Shown here piece after piece: positions 1 through 9,432 of a stretch of 64,000 bases of DNA. The stretch is from Clostridium aceticum (lineage in GTDB: Bacteria; Bacillota; Clostridia; Peptostreptococcales; Natronincolaceae): the NCBI RefSeq assembly GCF_001042715.1, contig NZ_CP009687.1, forward strand, positions 983,418 through 1,047,417. The letters run 5' to 3'. The translations under genes were made by a program, and so were the position numbers. How positions within the stretch are numbered: position 1 is the first letter of the stretch; each line of letters opens with the position of its first letter. The notes beneath the pieces are model-generated. The model saw only the letters and a list, made by a program, of their open reading frames with translations. It made no database searches and had not been told where the DNA came from.

Positions 1-375
1 ATGCCTAGACCACGAAAATGGAGGAAAGTCTGTTGTTTGCCGGAGAGTGATCGATTTGGGCCGCTTGATGCTGTGAATAATGAGGAACATTTTGTTGTCA
101 TGACTATTGATGAGTATGAAACCATAAGACTGATTGACTTAAAAGGCTTCACGCAAGAAGAGTGTGCAGGTAAAATGAATATTGCACGGACAACTGTTCA
201 GGGGATTTATAATGATGCTAGAAAAAAACTTGCAGAGTCACTAGTGAATGGTAAGGTGCTGAGGATTGAGGGGGGAGAGTATAAGCTTTGTGAAGGTATG
301 GAAAAATCCTGTACATGTGGTGGATGCCGAGGACTTAGATGTGGCGAAGCCTTTGCGGAGGACGGTTTTGAGTAA
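1..375 (+). CDS. DUF134 family helix-turn-helix DNA-binding protein
   Basis: A 124-residue protein beginning [11 protein letters not shown], a typical DUF134 start, so the first base of the window is probably the true start even though its ribosome site lies outside. Residues about 35-80 form a sigma-70 region 4-like helix-turn-helix ([20 protein letters not shown], then [18 protein letters not shown]). The C-terminus carries a Cys-rich stretch ([12 protein letters not shown]) that could bind metal. Its last bases overlap the start of the MocR-type gene downstream, suggesting translational coupling. Family members are presumed DNA-binding regulators; the target here is unknown. Confidence 0.85.
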   Translation: MPRPRKWRKVCCLPESDRFGPLDAVNNEEHFVVMTIDEYETIRLIDLKGFTQEECAGKMNIARTTVQGIYNDARKKLAESLVNGKVLRIEGGEYKLCEGMEKSCTCGGCRGLRCGEAFAEDGFE

Positions 376-1738
376 ATATAGTTTGATTATAGACTATATA
401 AGAAACTTATCGGAAGAAGAAAAAATAAAAACTGGACAAAAACTCCCTTCTGTAAGATTGCTTGCAGATAAATTTCAATGTAGCACTTTAACAGCAGTTA
501 GAGCCTATAAAGAGCTAGAGCAAGAACATTTTATATACTCTGTTCCTAAAAGCGGCTATTACTTGGTGTCGAAGCATGAAAAAAAAGAAGATCTAAGTAA
601 ATCTTCCATATACTTTTCTACAGTACTTCCAGATATACGTGTATTTTCTTATGATGAAATTCACCATTGTCTAAATCAAGTGATGGAAAGAGATAGGATG
701 CAGTTATTCTCTTATGGAGAAATTCGAGGGTTGTCTTCTTTAATCGAAACCCTTATGAGGCATCTCCAAGACTATCAAATTTTTTGTAAATCTAATCAAA
801 TTGTAGTTACCTCAGGAGTACAGCAAGCTGTAAATATATTAGCTAATCTTCAATTTCCCAATGGAAAAAATACTATTCTAATGGAAAATCCTACATACGA
901 TAGAATGATTAAAAATTTGCAGTTATATTCAGCTAGAACCATAGGGATTAATAGAGATTTTAATGGGATTGATTTGGGTGCGTTAGAAAAAATTTTTCGA
1001 GAAGAAGATATCAAGTGCTTCTATATGGTACCCAGATTTCATGATCCAACCGGCGGTACTTATTCAATGGATCAAAAAAAAGAAATCTTAAGGTTAGCAC
1101 AGAAGTACGATGTCTATATTTTAGAGGATGATTACTTTCCGGATTTGGATACCAATACCCGCAATGATCCCATCTATTCACTAGATAATACAAATAGGGT
1201 AATTTATCTAAAAACCTTCTCAAAAATCTTATTACCTGATCTAAGAATTGCAGCAGTAGTCTTACCGGAGATACTAATACCACAATTTTTAAAATATAAA
1301 CAGTGTACGGATATTCGTACCTCCGTACTCCGCCAGGGGGCTTTAGATCTTTATATAAGTAATGGCATGTTTAAACGCTCAGTAACACGCTTAAGAAATA
1401 TCTATAAAGATCGCATGGATTATTTAAAGGATATTTGTAGTAGTTTTGATAGTGAAATTTTAGACGTAAATATTCCAGATACTGGTTTTTTTCTTTCGAT
1501 GCGATCTTCCAAGCCTATAGATTATGACATAATGCTATCTAAATTTAAAAAAGATGATATTATTATTAAAGATATTCGAGAAAGTTATTTACAAAAAAAT
1601 CAAGCAGTAGATTTATTAAAAATTAGTATTTGTAAGACAGACAATAGTCAAATTAAAGAGGGCATTTTAAAAATATATAATTACTTCCTAAATCAAAGAA
1701 CACTTCCAGCTAAAAGAAGCAAAGACTACGTTACCTAA
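368..1738 (+). CDS. MocR/PdxR-type regulator (GntR helix-turn-helix plus aminotransferase-like domain)
   Basis: A 456-residue protein. Residues 1-70 form a winged GntR helix-turn-helix ([14 protein letters not shown], then [15 protein letters not shown]); the rest is a PLP-dependent aminotransferase fold with the Schiff-base lysine in [16 protein letters not shown]. Members usually bind DNA in response to a PLP-bound amino compound and rarely act as enzymes. The TTG start at 368 is chosen because GGAGG at 357-361 sits 6 bases upstream and the helix-turn-helix begins right after it; the longer reading frame from 266 would only add translated DUF134 sequence. It overlaps the DUF134 gene by 8 bases. 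The regulated gene is not evident. Confidence 0.85.
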   Translation: MSKYSLIIDYIRNLSEEEKIKTGQKLPSVRLLADKFQCSTLTAVRAYKELEQEHFIYSVPKSGYYLVSKHEKKEDLSKSSIYFSTVLPDIRVFSYDEIHHCLNQVMERDRMQLFSYGEIRGLSSLIETLMRHLQDYQIFCKSNQIVVTSGVQQAVNILANLQFPNGKNTILMENPTYDRMIKNLQLYSARTIGINRDFNGIDLGALEKIFREEDIKCFYMVPRFHDPTGGTYSMDQKKEILRLAQKYDVYILEDDYFPDLDTNTRNDPIYSLDNTNRVIYLKTFSKILLPDLRIAAVVLPEILIPQFLKYKQCTDIRTSVLRQGALDLYISNGMFKRSVTRLRNIYKDRMDYLKDICSSFDSEILDVNIPDTGFFLSMRSSKPIDYDIMLSKFKKDDIIIKDIRESYLQKNQAVDLLKISICKTDNSQIKEGILKIYNYFLNQRTLPAKRSKDYVT

Positions 1739-1781
1739 CTAAATAGTGGGGGAGATAACTTAGTGAAGTATTGGATAAAAG

Positions 1782-1841
1782 CAAACCTAGCTAATTAAAT
1801 CTAGTAATATTTACATTTAAACGCTAGGTTTGTTTTTTTTA
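1782..1841 (+). terminator. Rho-independent terminator after the MocR-type gene
   Basis: CAAACCTAGC (1782-1791) pairs perfectly with GCTAGGTTTG (1823-1832), followed by a run of T to 1840. The loop is long (31 bases). On the minus strand the same stem could help end the convergent cooS transcript, but its T run there is weak. Confidence 0.75.
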
Positions 1842-1916
1842 TCCGAATTTTTGGTTAGGGTATAAGACCCTATGTACTTTCCGATGCTTCAATTGGCTGG
1901 AAGGAATTCACTGAGT

Positions 1917-3830
1917 TTATGCCTCTGCTTCTGCAAGTGATAATCCTAAAGCTTCACGCTTTTCTTCTATTCTTTCAATCATCTGCTGTGCTGCCTTATA
2001 TGGATCAGGCTCAATATAAAATCTAGCTCCTACCACAGCCTCTGCTTTATTGGTCAACAGATCAACTACCGCGGCACTACCAGTTACAGGGGGAGCTACA
2101 CCAAGCCAGGTATCGATACCGGATGTGACGACATAGGTTCCAATGGAAACCGCTTTTTCTGACATCCATTCTGGTGCTGCACCAACTACTGGCAAGGCAC
2201 TCATATCTACATCTAACATTTCAGCTAGTTCAGCTACTAACATAAGTATACGACTGATATCAACACAAGAACCCATATGAAGTACCGGTGGTATATCTAC
2301 AAGTTCACATACTGTTGCAAGGCCTTTTCCAGCAAACTTTCTGGCTTCCTTACTCATCAACCCTGCTTTTGCTGCTGCCTGTGCGGCACAACCTGTAGTT
2401 ACAACAATAACATCATTTTTGATTAACTCCTTCATCAGTTCTATATGTCCGTAGTCATGTTTTACTTTAGGATTATTACATCCAACAACCCCTGCTGCTC
2501 CTCTTAATACACCAGCCTTAATAACATCTGCCAGTGGTTTTAAGGTTCCCATTGGGTCAATATGAGAATTCACTACTTTATCTAGCTGACTCTTTATAGA
2601 TTCAACACTATATCCAACTATCGCTGGAGATTTTGTCTTAGGAATAAATACTTTTTCTTTGTCTCTATTTTTAAAGTTGAGAATAGCTTCTTTAACGATT
2701 TGTTTAGCAGATGCCAAAGCCTTTTCTTCTTCAAATTCTATATGGGTTGCACCTGAAATTTTGGCCTTTGGAGATGTGGTAATAAATTTAGTGTGATAGC
2801 ACTTTGTAAGTGGTGAAAGAGCTGGAAATATACATTGAACATCCACGATGACAGCTTCTACTGCTCCTGTAATTACAGCAAGTTCTTGTTGAGCAAAATT
2901 TCCTGCTATCTTTACACCATGTCTCATAGTAACTTCATTAGCTGTACAGCACATACCAGATAAATTTATGCCTTTTGCTCCTACTTCTTTTGCCAGCTGT
3001 AATAGCTCTGGGTCTTCTACCGCTAAAACGATCATTTCAGATAAGGAAGGCTCATGTCCATGTACAATGATGTTTACCTGATCTTCTTCTAAAACCCCTA
3101 GATTTGCCTCTGTTTCTCTAGGCACAGGAGATCCAAACAATATGTCGCTAAACTCTGTACCGATCATAGAGCCTCCCCAGCCATCAGCAAGGGAAGCCCT
3201 CATTCCCTTATGTACTAAATCCTTTGCATCAGCACAACACCCTATATGGGTAGAGTGCATAATGGTTACGATTTCTTTATCTATAGCACCGGGTTTTAGT
3301 TTATTCTCATCCCAGACCTGCTTTCTTTGTTCAGGAACCCTTTCTAGAAGTCGTAAAGATCCAAAAGGTTTTCCAAATTCATTTAGTGCAACTTCGGCTA
3401 CTTCATGGGCTATGTCATAAATATCTCTGTTTTCTGTCGCTACTTCCCATTCTTTAGCTAAGCTTAAAAGCTTTTTCTCATCCGCTATTTTATAATTACC
3501 GTCTCTCTTTGCCATATGTAAAACATGTGCTATATCTCTTCCGTGGTCAGAGTGGGTAGCTAGTCCACCGGCGATCATTCTGACTAAGTTTCTAGCAACA
3601 ATAACATCTGCTGTGGCACCACAAATACCTTTTTGTGCCCCTTTACCTGCCGTAGGACTTATTCTACAAGGTCCCATGGCACATATTCTGCAACAAAGAC
3701 CTTCTTCCCCAAACCCGCAAGGCGTTTTCATGATTTTTTTTCTATCCCATAGCGTTTCGATTCCTTCTTTTTCTGCCTTTATCACCAGCGCTTCTGTCGT
3801 AGGATCGATTGAAAAGTTTTTTTCTTCCAT
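1917..3830 (-). CDS. cooS: Anaerobic carbon monoxide dehydrogenase, catalytic subunit
   Basis: A 637-residue Ni-Fe-S enzyme that interconverts CO and CO2. The cluster ligands are all present: C38 and C46 (D cluster), C47, C50, C55 and C70 (B cluster), and H259, C295, C333, C451, C481 and C522 (the Ni-containing C cluster; motifs VHGHEP, SGMCCTANE, GVVGCNNPK, TTGCAAQ and HMGSC). Length fits the CooS family. The ATG at 3830 has an AAGGGGG site 8 bases upstream. The gene stands alone: no cooF ferredoxin, cooC maturation ATPase or acetyl-CoA synthase subunits are adjacent, so the electron partner is unknown. Confidence 0.97.
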   Translation of the reverse strand: MEEKNFSIDPTTEALVIKAEKEGIETLWDRKKIMKTPCGFGEEGLCCRICAMGPCRISPTAGKGAQKGICGATADVIVARNLVRMIAGGLATHSDHGRDIAHVLHMAKRDGNYKIADEKKLLSLAKEWEVATENRDIYDIAHEVAEVALNEFGKPFGSLRLLERVPEQRKQVWDENKLKPGAIDKEIVTIMHSTHIGCCADAKDLVHKGMRASLADGWGGSMIGTEFSDILFGSPVPRETEANLGVLEEDQVNIIVHGHEPSLSEMIVLAVEDPELLQLAKEVGAKGINLSGMCCTANEVTMRHGVKIAGNFAQQELAVITGAVEAVIVDVQCIFPALSPLTKCYHTKFITTSPKAKISGATHIEFEEEKALASAKQIVKEAILNFKNRDKEKVFIPKTKSPAIVGYSVESIKSQLDKVVNSHIDPMGTLKPLADVIKAGVLRGAAGVVGCNNPKVKHDYGHIELMKELIKNDVIVVTTGCAAQAAAKAGLMSKEARKFAGKGLATVCELVDIPPVLHMGSCVDISRILMLVAELAEMLDVDMSALPVVGAAPEWMSEKAVSIGTYVVTSGIDTWLGVAPPVTGSAAVVDLLTNKAEAVVGARFYIEPDPYKAAQQMIERIEEKREALGLSLAEAEA

Positions 3831-3927
3831 AGCAAATATCCCCCTTCAGCATTTGAAATGTAAATATCCCCTGATAAAATGATAGAATCCTATTCCACAT
3901 AGAATATGCAGAATGATTGTTGCTTCT

Positions 3928-3957
3928 AGTATAATTATAAATGAAGCTTGTAATCAA
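3928..3957 (-). promoter_or_regulatory. Candidate sigma-A promoter for cooS
   Basis: On the minus strand TTGATT (3957-3952) and TATACT (3933-3928) are separated by 18 bases, about 100 bases upstream of the cooS start. The match is moderate and the region is A+T rich, so chance is possible. No clear CRP/CooA-type or Rex-type palindrome was recognised beside it. Confidence 0.4.
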
Positions 3958-4155
3958 GAATAAAAAAACTCATGTGTATTAATACAGATAAACTACAGTA
4001 TTCAGGGTTGTGTACTCAGAATATTCTGTTGCATTAAAAGGAACTAAAGGGAGAGTTGGTTAGTATAATTATCAATAAAAATAAATAAAAATACAGAATT
4101 GACTCGCTATCTAAATAAAAATCAGTGTTTATACGAATCATGAGAGGAGAAAAAT

Positions 4156-4257
4156 ATGAGGACACTCTCTAAAAGGAGAGGTTGGTATTTGATTACTTAT
4201 AAAGGAAGTGTATATCAAAGATTGTCGAATAAAAGACTTTTAATTTACAGAATTTAG
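4156..4257 (+). CDS. Possible small basic protein of 33 residues
   Basis: An ATG at 4156 is preceded by GAGAGGAGA at good spacing and opens a 33-codon frame rich in Arg/Lys and aromatic residues (starts MRTLSKRRGWYLITYKGS), ending at a TAG at 4255. It resembles no family I know. It lies in the 640-base gap between cooS and the receptor gene and has no clear promoter of its own. The ribosome site is the only real support; it may be non-coding. Confidence 0.25.
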   Translation: MRTLSKRRGWYLITYKGSVYQRLSNKRLLIYRI

Positions 4258-4290
4258 TGATAAAATAAAGTTTAATAATTATAACCCTAC

Positions 4291-4411
4291 TATAGATGTG
4301 CCTTTAAAGCTAAATTTTAATATACACGGTCTACGGTTTTGCCCAAAAACCATGGGCTGCAAATGTAACCCTTAGTATATTAAAAATTAAGTATAGGGGT
4401 ACACATCTATA
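4291..4411 (+). repeat. Interspersed inverted-repeat element, family 1, copy A (121 bp)
   Basis: The ends are a perfect 10-bp inverted repeat, TATAGATGTG (4291-4300) and CACATCTATA (4402-4411). Inside, a second arm pair (TTAATATAC and GTATATTAA) brackets a conserved core with ACGGTTT and CTGCAAATG. Copies at 33000-33122 and 45008-45124 (reverse orientation) share the full layout. It sits 60 bases upstream of the receptor gene. A non-autonomous MITE-like element is the simplest reading; the rest of the 3831-4470 gap holds nothing else I recognise apart from the candidate cooS promoter and the small reading frame. Confidence 0.85.
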
Positions 4412-4470
4412 AAAGATATATATTTATTTAAAGTACTTATGAGGTTTGGGAAAATAAGGAGGGAAAACTA

Positions 4471-5469
4471 TTGTTAGATCAAAAAAATGTTTCGTTTCTT
4501 TTAAGTGAATTAAAAGAAGCGAATAAAAATATGGCAAATGTTGTGAAAAGCATTGAACAAATCACATCACAGACAAAATTGTTGTCTCTAAATTCCGCTA
4601 TTGAAGCTGCTAGAGCAGGGGAAGGGGGAAGAGGATTTTCAGTAGTAGCCCAAGAGATACAAAAACTTGCTGATAGAAGTTCGGAAGCCAATAAGAAGAG
4701 CAATATGCTGATAGGCAATATCCAGGAGAAGGCCAATGAGGTTATTGCTGTAAGGACAGCGGATTTAGCTTTTGATATTATAGATAAAATAGATAGAAAC
4801 TTATTCGAAAGGAACTGTGATGTACAAGCTTGGGCAACCTTTCATTTTATTAAAAATGCATTGATAGAGAAGAGTAATGAAAATACTGAGGGTGCTATCA
4901 ATTTAATCAACCGTATTCTTGATATTTATGAGGTTTATTATGATTTGTTTTTAGTAGACATCAATGGTGATATGGTTGCTACTGGCAGAGATAAAAGCCT
5001 AATAGGCACCAATAAAGCTCATACTGAATGGTTCAAAAATACAATAGAAAAAAATGATGTGTATGTAACAGATATGTACTATTCACAAGATGTAAAAGGA
5101 TATACAATTTCTTATTCTTGTCCTGTAAGAGATGGAAATGGTAAAATCTTAGGGGTGTTTTCTACACGGTTTGACTGGAAGTTTATCTATGATATTATAG
5201 ATAATGCAAAGATTAGTGAAAAGGGAAATATTTATGTGATCAATAAAGAAGGTGTTGTGATTGCTTCTAATGACAGAACACGGATATTAAAGGAGAATCT
5301 AAATCATTTTAAAGCGGTACAGGCAGTATTAAAGGGAGATGAATATGGGTATACCTTGGAGAAAGACAAAAGTGGCAGGATGCAGCTGATTGGTTATGCT
5401 CATACGAAGGGATATAATGCCTATAAGGGAAAACAGTGGTCAGTAATAGTGAATGAGCCAATGGAATAA
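4471..5469 (+). CDS. Soluble methyl-accepting-type receptor: short signalling hairpin followed by a Cache domain
   Basis: A 332-residue protein with no membrane segment. Residues about 30-65 match the tip of the MCP signalling hairpin ([20 protein letters not shown], then [15 protein letters not shown]). Residues about 85-325 form a Cache/PDC-type sensor ([48 protein letters not shown]). This order reverses the usual receptor, and the signalling region is far shorter than the usual coiled coil. The TTG start at 4471 has AAGGAGG at 4456-4462. It may sense a cytoplasmic ligand and join receptor arrays through the hairpin tip; no che genes are nearby. Function is inferred from domains only. Confidence 0.75.
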   Translation: MLDQKNVSFLLSELKEANKNMANVVKSIEQITSQTKLLSLNSAIEAARAGEGGRGFSVVAQEIQKLADRSSEANKKSNMLIGNIQEKANEVIAVRTADLAFDIIDKIDRNLFERNCDVQAWATFHFIKNALIEKSNENTEGAINLINRILDIYEVYYDLFLVDINGDMVATGRDKSLIGTNKAHTEWFKNTIEKNDVYVTDMYYSQDVKGYTISYSCPVRDGNGKILGVFSTRFDWKFIYDIIDNAKISEKGNIYVINKEGVVIASNDRTRILKENLNHFKAVQAVLKGDEYGYTLEKDKSGRMQLIGYAHTKGYNAYKGKQWSVIVNEPME

Positions 5470-5490
5470 AAATTATATTTTGAGTTCAGG

Positions 5491-5531
5491 GAAAAACATC
5501 TATCTAAGTAGAAAGGATAGATGTTTTTCTT
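5491..5531 (+). terminator. Rho-independent terminator after the receptor gene
   Basis: GAAAAACATCTATC (5491-5504) pairs with GATAGATGTTTTTC (5516-5529) across an 11-base loop, and the 3' arm ends in a T-rich run. It separates the receptor gene from the SEC-C gene. Confidence 0.8.
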
Positions 5532-5552
5532 CTAGGAAATAGATTCACTCCC

Positions 5553-5582
5553 TTACAATTTATAGAAACCATGTGCTATAAT
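5553..5582 (+). promoter_or_regulatory. Candidate promoter for the SEC-C protein gene
   Basis: TTACAA (5553-5558) and TATAAT (5577-5582) are 18 bases apart, with a TG just upstream of the -10. It lies about 100 bases before the gene and after the preceding terminator. The -35 is weak. Confidence 0.4.
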
Positions 5583-5688
5583 AATATTTAGATAAATACA
5601 TAATTTTAATTCAATTTATGCTAGAAACTTCAAGAAGTACCATGGCAAAACTTAGAGAAAAAGGCAGAGTATTAAAGGAGTGGAAACT

Positions 5689-6903
5689 TTGAGGGAGAAA
5701 ACGGGAGAAAAAATAGAGACAGTATTATTACAAGCGATGGATGATATGAAGAGGGATATGGAAAAACGACAAATAAAAAGAGAAAGCACTTTGTGGAGAA
5801 AGATAAATTTTCCATATACTTTCAAAGAGATGTTAATGTCTCTTACAAAGAATGAATTAACAGAAATTAGACAAAACTTGAAAATTCAGGGGGTAAGTGG
5901 CTTTAAAAAACAGCCATTAGTAGAAGTATTGAATGAAAAAATGTTTGAAGATTTTCCCATGGTTTTATGGAATTTAGATCGTGGGAGGTTTGAGTTAGTA
6001 AAAAAAGTTGTAGCTAATAATGGTGCTCTTTATAATACTTATTTAAGAAAACATCAAGTAGAGTATTACCGCAGTAGAGGGTTAGTATTTTCGGGAACAA
6101 TAGAAGACAAAAAGGTATTAACAACGCCAAAAGAATTTGAGGAAGCGCTAAGAAGTATCGAAAATAATCAAGAGGTCCTTGATAAGTTAGAACGTAATGA
6201 AAAATGGATTCGTTTAACCTATGGCCTTTTATATTATTATGGTGTTTTAGACATACACATATTAATTCCTATGTTAGAGGAGTTAGCAAACTGTTCCATT
6301 ATTGTACCAGAATATTTAGAGGTAATAGAAGACTCAATAGACTATTATAGACAAATCATAAGGGTTGATGGGGGATATTGCCACAAAAAAGTTTCTGATG
6401 TTGAAAAGCTTAAGGAAGAACAGAGACAAAGAACAGATTTAAACTACTATCCTTTTTCCTATGATGAAATATATGAAGCGGGGGGGATTGGATTTGTTGA
6501 TAGGAATGATGCTTATGAGAGAATGATGAAACTCATTAAGGATCATTATAATATCATGCCTAATGAAGCTGGTAGTTTAGTGGAAGAGTGTATATATGCT
6601 ATTCGAACTGGAGAATCCATTAACAACATAGCACAGTTTATTCAGCGACATTTGGAAGTACCTAATTTTGAAACAATGAAAAGGTTTACAGAAGAAATTA
6701 TTTATCTTAATAACAATACAAGGCAGTGGATGATTAAAGGCTATACCCCTGAAGAGTTAGCTCAAAGAGAAAAGCCACATCTTATGCCTACGAGTTCTGC
6801 AGGTAATGGCGAAGTGTTTAATATCAAGACAAAAAAGAAAATTGGAAGAAACGATCCATGCCCTTGTGGAAGTGGAAAAAAGTACAAAAAATGTTGTGGA
6901 TAG
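5689..6903 (+). CDS. SEC-C zinc-motif protein of unknown function
   Basis: A 404-residue protein ending in a SEC-C motif ([18 protein letters not shown]), the Zn-binding tail also found at the SecA C-terminus. The N-terminal part is Lys/Glu-rich and helical ([23 protein letters not shown]-like, residues about 45-90); the middle 300 residues match no family I can name. The TTG at 5689 is preferred over the GTG at 5680 because AAAGGAG ends at 5680 and would overlap the GTG. SEC-C proteins often bind ribosomes, nucleic acid or SecB-like partners; the role here is unknown. Confidence 0.8.
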   Translation: MREKTGEKIETVLLQAMDDMKRDMEKRQIKRESTLWRKINFPYTFKEMLMSLTKNELTEIRQNLKIQGVSGFKKQPLVEVLNEKMFEDFPMVLWNLDRGRFELVKKVVANNGALYNTYLRKHQVEYYRSRGLVFSGTIEDKKVLTTPKEFEEALRSIENNQEVLDKLERNEKWIRLTYGLLYYYGVLDIHILIPMLEELANCSIIVPEYLEVIEDSIDYYRQIIRVDGGYCHKKVSDVEKLKEEQRQRTDLNYYPFSYDEIYEAGGIGFVDRNDAYERMMKLIKDHYNIMPNEAGSLVEECIYAIRTGESINNIAQFIQRHLEVPNFETMKRFTEEIIYLNNNTRQWMIKGYTPEELAQREKPHLMPTSSAGNGEVFNIKTKKKIGRNDPCPCGSGKKYKKCCG

Positions 6904-7013
6904 ATAATACGGTATTATATCATAAAGGAGAAGACAAGATAAGTGGGTTGTCTGATGAATATAACTCTGCAAAGAAGTTACAAATTCTAAAATTATGCTA
7001 GGGGGGAAGGAAG

Positions 7014-8147
7014 ATGTTGCAAGTTCGACAGGGATATAGTAATAATCCAGATATGGCCAGTGCTATTGAAGAAGTCATTCACCAGATTCAACAGCAGCAA
7101 GTTAAATTTGTTATATTTTTTTCAAGTATGAAGTATGATTTTCAGCAGGTTTCAAAGGAAATAAATGCAGCTTTTGAAGCTGCAGAAGTGATTGGAAGTA
7201 CTTCTGCAGGTGAGATAGGAAAACAGGGTTTTTCTAATGAATCTCTTGTTGCTATGAGTATTTCATCTAGTGATTGGTATGCCTCCACAGCGGTTATTGA
7301 AAATATTCATTCAAAGCCTATGTTGTACAGAAAAAATGTTATACAAGCCTTCGAAAAAACTGGATTAAATCGAAGTGATCTTAACTTGTCTAAAAAAGCC
7401 TTTGGAATTTTACTAGTGGATGGTCTCCAGGCAGCAGAAGAAATGGTCTTATCTGTAATTCACTCTATTTTTGAAACAGATCAATTTCCTCTAGTTGGAG
7501 GAAGTGCAGGGGATGATCTAAAGTTTACCGAGACCTATGTAAGTGCTAATGGAAAAGTATACCATAATGCTGCTGTACTCACTTTTGTAAAAACAAGTCA
7601 TCCCTTCTGTACTTATCGAGAAAATATCTTTGAACCTACGGAACATGCCTTGCTTATTACGAAGGCAGATATTCGAGGAAGAATTGTTTATGAGATGGAT
7701 GGAATGCCTGCAGCAGAGGCTTATGCCTCAAAATTAGGTATCCCGACAGCAAGTCTAGCAGAGCAAATGGCACGTTATCCTATTGGGCGTATGTATGCTA
7801 AAAAAATCTGGATATCTACTCCCTTCAAAATATTAGAAAAGGGTGCTATTCAGTTTTATAGCCAAATTTTCCCTAACACCATGGTCACTATATTAAAACC
7901 TATAGATCCTGTTTTGGCGGCTGCTCAAACAGTAAAAAACATAAAAGACCAATTGCCAGAGGTGAAGGGCGTTATTGGATTTAACTGTATTGTAAGACTC
8001 CTTCAATTTGAAAAGGAGAAGGCCTGTGAAAAAGTTTATAAGGAACTATCTCATTTGGGAGAAGTGGTAGGGTTTACTACTTATGGAGAGCAATATGGGA
8101 AGGTGCATATTAACCAAACCCTTACTATGCTTGCATTTGGAGAATAG
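7014..8147 (+). CDS. FIST domain sensory protein
   Basis: A 377-residue protein with FIST_N (residues about 30-215; FFSSMKYDFQQVSKEI, VIGSTSAGEIGKQGF, LVGGSAGDDLKF) followed by FIST_C (about 225-360; GFNCIVRLLQFEKEK, GFTTYGEQYG). FIST domains are predicted intracellular sensors for small ligands such as amino acids and usually partner with signalling proteins. No membrane segment or signal peptide. The ATG at 7014 follows GGGGGGAAGGAAG. The gene ends 50 bases before the soluble MCP-like gene, so the two are probably co-transcribed as a sensor and signaller pair. Confidence 0.9.
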   Translation: MLQVRQGYSNNPDMASAIEEVIHQIQQQQVKFVIFFSSMKYDFQQVSKEINAAFEAAEVIGSTSAGEIGKQGFSNESLVAMSISSSDWYASTAVIENIHSKPMLYRKNVIQAFEKTGLNRSDLNLSKKAFGILLVDGLQAAEEMVLSVIHSIFETDQFPLVGGSAGDDLKFTETYVSANGKVYHNAAVLTFVKTSHPFCTYRENIFEPTEHALLITKADIRGRIVYEMDGMPAAEAYASKLGIPTASLAEQMARYPIGRMYAKKIWISTPFKILEKGAIQFYSQIFPNTMVTILKPIDPVLAAAQTVKNIKDQLPEVKGVIGFNCIVRLLQFEKEKACEKVYKELSHLGEVVGFTTYGEQYGKVHINQTLTMLAFGE

Positions 8148-8197
8148 TATACGCCGCATAAATACTGAAGTTTGTATATTTAAGGGGGGCCAATCTT

Positions 8198-9235
8198 GTG
8201 AAATGGAAATTTTTTAATAAAGCAGCTAAAGAAAATCTAGAAGGCGATCATGCCAAAACTGTAGTAGTTCAGGAAGGCCTAGAAGACCAGGAGAATCAAG
8301 AACACCAGCAGGAACTATTAGAGGTTGTTGTGGATGTCACTAAGCTTATTCGAAAAACAATTGAAAAAACCAGTGAGACCAATGGTTTTATTGCTCAAAA
8401 AAATAATATCATGGTGCAAAATGTTATACAAGAAAGTGCAGCGCTTCAGCAAGCGGATGCTAATGTAAGCGAAGTAGTAGCCCATATAGAAAATATATCC
8501 CATGTTACTGGGGAAGTAGCCAAAACAACCAATGAGGCCTTTAATTTAGCAACCCAAGGCAATGATATTGTAGCTTCTCTAGGGGAACAAATGCAGGTGA
8601 TTGATACCACCTTTAAACAATTTCTTGGAATTATAGATCTATTAAAAAGCAACTCAAAAGAAATTGAAGGTTTTACCAATACCATACAAACAATTTCATC
8701 ACAGACAAACTTACTTTCCTTAAATGCTTCTATTGAAGCAGCACGTGCAGGTGAACATGGCAGAGGTTTTGCAGTGGTAGCAAATGAAGTAAAAAAGCTT
8801 TCTGAAGAAACGGTACAAGCCTCCAGTGAAATCAATCAAAAAATACAAACTATGACGAAAACCATGGAGGAGACTTATAGTAAGATTGAAAAAAGTGTAG
8901 AAGAAATATCTAAGGGGATGGAAATAACCAACCTTACAGAAAACATTTTCGATGGTATGTTGAAGTTTCAGACTCAAATAAAGGACAAAATGAATGAAAT
9001 TTGGAGCACCACAGAAACAAACTCTAATAAGATCGCTATGATTGCTGAAATATGGCATCAAATATCCAAACATGCTATGGAGAATGCAGGCAGCATGGAG
9101 GAGTTAGCTGATAAAAATGAAGAACAAACGGTTCATTTTATAGATTTATTATCTTTTGTTTATCAAATGGAGGATATTTTAGGAGATTTAAAAAAGGAAA
9201 TAGTTCAGGATATCAAGAAAAACAATAACAACTAA
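8198..9235 (+). CDS. Soluble methyl-accepting-type signalling protein
   Basis: A 345-residue coiled-coil protein with the MCP signalling hairpin at residues about 165-210 ([20 protein letters not shown], then [17 protein letters not shown]). There is no transmembrane segment, HAMP or recognisable ligand domain; the first 40 residues are Glu/Gln-rich. The GTG at 8198 has AAGGGGGG at 8182-8189. Lacking its own sensor, it may take input from the FIST protein encoded just upstream. Possible roles are a cytoplasmic receptor array or a non-chemotaxis regulator; the sequence does not decide. Confidence 0.85.
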   Translation: MKWKFFNKAAKENLEGDHAKTVVVQEGLEDQENQEHQQELLEVVVDVTKLIRKTIEKTSETNGFIAQKNNIMVQNVIQESAALQQADANVSEVVAHIENISHVTGEVAKTTNEAFNLATQGNDIVASLGEQMQVIDTTFKQFLGIIDLLKSNSKEIEGFTNTIQTISSQTNLLSLNASIEAARAGEHGRGFAVVANEVKKLSEETVQASSEINQKIQTMTKTMEETYSKIEKSVEEISKGMEITNLTENIFDGMLKFQTQIKDKMNEIWSTTETNSNKIAMIAEIWHQISKHAMENAGSMEELADKNEEQTVHFIDLLSFVYQMEDILGDLKKEIVQDIKKNNNN

Positions 9236-9261
9236 AAATAACTGTGATAAAAAAAGCTCAT

Positions 9262-9336
9262 TTTTAGGGAGTCCCTATATCCCTAAAAGACAAATAGAGA
9301 TAAAGTCAGTCTCCAATACAACGGGACTGACTTTTA
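9262..9336 (+). terminator. Two hairpins ending the FIST/MCP transcript
   Basis: TTTTAGGGA (9262-9270) pairs with TCCCTAAAA (9280-9288). A second stem, AGTCAGTC (9304-9311) with GACTGACT (9325-9332), is followed by TTTT. The second is the likelier terminator. Confidence 0.65.
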
Positions 9337-9432
9337 AAAATTTATTACATGGTTATAAATATGTGGTTAATAAAAAAACAGATGAAGTAAACAATGTACT
9401 TATGTAATGAATCGGATGTAGGAGGAGAAAAT

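Noticed and set aside
266-367. Upstream extension of the MocR-type gene
   Set aside because: It lies wholly within the DUF134 coding region in another frame; the TTG at 368 has a good ribosome site and starts at the domain.
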